A stretch of DNA of 7,575 bases, taken from NCBI GenBank assembly GCA_947176475.1, contig CAMWQX010000043.1, positions 1 to 7,575 of the forward strand, given 5' to 3'. Positions 6,433 through 7,575 of the stretch are shown piece by piece (positions within the stretch are counted from its first letter, which is position 1; each line of letters begins with the position of its first letter). The position numbers and the translations under genes were made by a program. Below the pieces are notes generated by a model. The model made no database searches. It saw only the letters and a program-made list of their open reading frames with translations, and was not told where the DNA came from. The stretch is from an uncultured Bacillota bacterium. Its GTDB lineage: Bacteria; Bacillota_I; Bacilli_A; RF39; UBA660.

Positions 6433-6458
6433 AAAAAAAAGAGGTTTATCCTCTTTTT
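6433..6458 (-). terminator. Rho-independent terminator of dnaN
   Basis: On the minus strand AAAAAGAGG (6458-6450), loop ATAAA, CCTCTTTTT (6444-6436) form a perfect 9-bp stem followed by three more T, giving a run of eight T. The first two stem bases are part of the dnaN TAA stop codon (6457-6459). It separates dnaN transcription from comK. Confidence 0.85.
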
Positions 6459-7575
6459 AATATGTTTTTATTGGTAATATCAATTGAATTAGAGATTCAT
6501 CATTAGCTGATTTTAATACAATTGGCTTAGAATCTGTATTCATAAATATAATTATTGCTTCATCTTCAAAAGTTCTTAAAGCATCCATCATATATTTAGC
6601 ACTGAAAGATATCGATATCTCATCATTAATATTGCGATCAACTTTAATACGGTCTTCAACCTTACCTATTTCTGAAGCATATGAACTAATGCATAATTCA
6701 TTATCTTTAGCATCCATCTTAACGATATTTTTATCTTTACTTTGTGTTAAAAGAGCTGCTCTATCGATAGAAGCATAGTATTCATTCAAATTAGCATTGA
6801 TAATATGAATAAAATCATTAGGGATAAAGTTCGTTGTATTTGGATAACTTCCATTTAATAAATTAGATTGGAATAAAATATCCATATACTTAAACATTAT
6901 TTTATTATTAAATATGTGTATTTCCACATCCTTATCTTCATCTTGAATAATTTTATCTAATTCATTAATATTTTTTCCTGGAATAACTATATCAACTGAT
7001 TCCGTATAAGGTTCATCCAACATTATTGTCTTTTTCGCTAATCTATAAGAGTCAGTAGCAACACATTCCAATATATTACCATTTACTTTAACATTTATAC
7101 CAGTAAGTAGTGGTCTTGATTCTTGAGTAGAGATAGCAAATATTGTTTGTCTTATCATCTTCTTTAAATCTCCAGCTTTTAAAGTAATATGTGTTTCATT
7201 ATCTTCTAAATCTATTTGTGGATAATCTAAGCTATTTAAACAATTTAAGTTATATTGACTGGAATCAGTATAAATAACTATCTTTAAATTGTCGACAACT
7301 TCAAAGTTAATAACATCACTAGGCATTTTCTTAATAATATCTAATATATACTTACTTTGAATAATTATCGTACCTTCATTTTCAATAGATTCTATTCTTT
7401 CACTTGCAATAAATGATTTAATAGTCAAATCAGAATCACTAGCTGTTAAATATAATCCATTACTATTTAATTCAAATTTAATTCCGTTTAATATAGGAAT
7501 AATATTTCTAGGAGAAATTGCCTTACTAACATTTGTTAGTTGTTCTAATATAATATTTTTTTTAATTGAAAATTT
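6457..7575 (-). CDS. dnaN: DNA polymerase III beta sliding clamp, start codon just outside the window
   Basis: DnaN forms a ring-shaped dimer around DNA that tethers DNA polymerase III and recruits repair and regulatory proteins. The reading frame is open to the right edge, and its first visible residues, KFSIKKNIILEQL, align with the usual MKFTI start of Bacilli clamps. Only the ATG, expected at 7576-7578, is therefore missing. The visible part is 372 codons plus stop, giving about 373 residues against 378 in B. subtilis. Family landmarks are IPILNGIKFE near residue 30, DSDLTIKSFI near 55-65, RPLLTGINV at the start of the second domain, DSYRLAK, NGSYPNT in the middle, and the C-terminal LPIKTY, which matches the LP(V/I)RTY end of clamps. 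A TTG codon at 7428 is internal and not the start. dnaA is expected to the right. A perfect DnaA box falls in the coding sequence at 7217-7225. Confidence 0.97.
   Translation of the reverse strand, partial: KFSIKKNIILEQLTNVSKAISPRNIIPILNGIKFELNSNGLYLTASDSDLTIKSFIASERIESIENEGTIIIQSKYILDIIKKMPSDVINFEVVDNLKIVIYTDSSQYNLNCLNSLDYPQIDLEDNETHITLKAGDLKKMIRQTIFAISTQESRPLLTGINVKVNGNILECVATDSYRLAKKTIMLDEPYTESVDIVIPGKNINELDKIIQDEDKDVEIHIFNNKIMFKYMDILFQSNLLNGSYPNTTNFIPNDFIHIINANLNEYYASIDRAALLTQSKDKNIVKMDAKDNELCISSYASEIGKVEDRIKVDRNINDEISISFSAKYMMDALRTFEDEAIIIFMNTDSKPIVLKSANDESLIQLILPIKTY
7217..7225 (-). promoter_or_regulatory. Perfect DnaA-box match inside dnaN
   Basis: The minus strand reads TTATCCACA, the exact DnaA-box consensus, within the codons for YPQ in the first clamp domain. 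A single exact 9-mer in a window this size is mildly unlikely by chance. It sits near the presumed origin, but it is a lone site in coding sequence, so a binding role is uncertain. Confidence 0.35.

Noticed and set aside
7426..7428. dnaN starting at TTG 7428
   Set aside because: The frame stays open to the window edge, and the upstream 49 codons encode the conserved clamp N-terminus.
1..7575. CRISPR array, transposon, tRNA, rRNA or new defence system
   Set aside because: No regularly spaced repeats, transposase motifs, terminal inverted repeats or structured RNA genes are visible. Nearly all the sequence is accounted for by five known gene families.

Overview
The window is a low-G+C (roughly one third G+C by eye), origin-proximal piece of a Bacillota chromosome. 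All five genes lie on the minus strand, so transcription runs from right to left: dnaN (missing only its start codon at the right edge), a comK-family gene, recF, gyrB and gyrA. The organism is most likely a member of the class Bacilli. ComK is essentially a Bacilli protein, the dnaN-recF-gyrB-gyrA order is the ancestral dnaA-region order of the Bacillota, and the proteins look most like B. subtilis homologues. TGA is used as a stop codon (recF, comK) and tryptophan is TGG, so the standard bacterial code applies and a code-4 Mycoplasma is excluded. The AT-richness would suit an Erysipelotrichales-like or uncultured gut Bacilli lineage, but I cannot place it more finely.

Layout from right to left. 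6457-7575 is dnaN (beta sliding clamp), ending in its own Rho-independent terminator. 6336-6456 is a short intergenic region holding the comK leader and probably its promoter. 5889-6335 is a 148-residue ComK homologue followed by an A/T-rich terminator. 5777-5888 holds an extended -10 promoter for recF, with an inverted repeat and a near-consensus DnaA box at the predicted transcription start. 4682-5776 is recF, 2752-4680 gyrB and 80-2740 gyrA. These three are tightly coupled (gaps of 1 and 11 nt) and end at a strong symmetric terminator at 47-75. A second hairpin at 1-28 looks like the terminator of a converging plus-strand gene beyond the left edge.

Function. dnaN, recF, gyrB and gyrA form the replication and supercoiling core: processivity clamp, ssDNA-gap repair mediator, and the two subunits of DNA gyrase. 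The notable element is the competence master regulator family member ComK sitting between dnaN and recF, in the slot where B. subtilis has the S4-domain gene yaaA. It lacks the C-terminal tail that in B. subtilis carries the MecA/ClpCP recognition signal. GyrA also has an unusual acidic N-terminal extension and an acidic C-terminal tail. I see no CRISPR array, mobile element, tRNA or rRNA, and no evidence for a wholly new multi-gene system.
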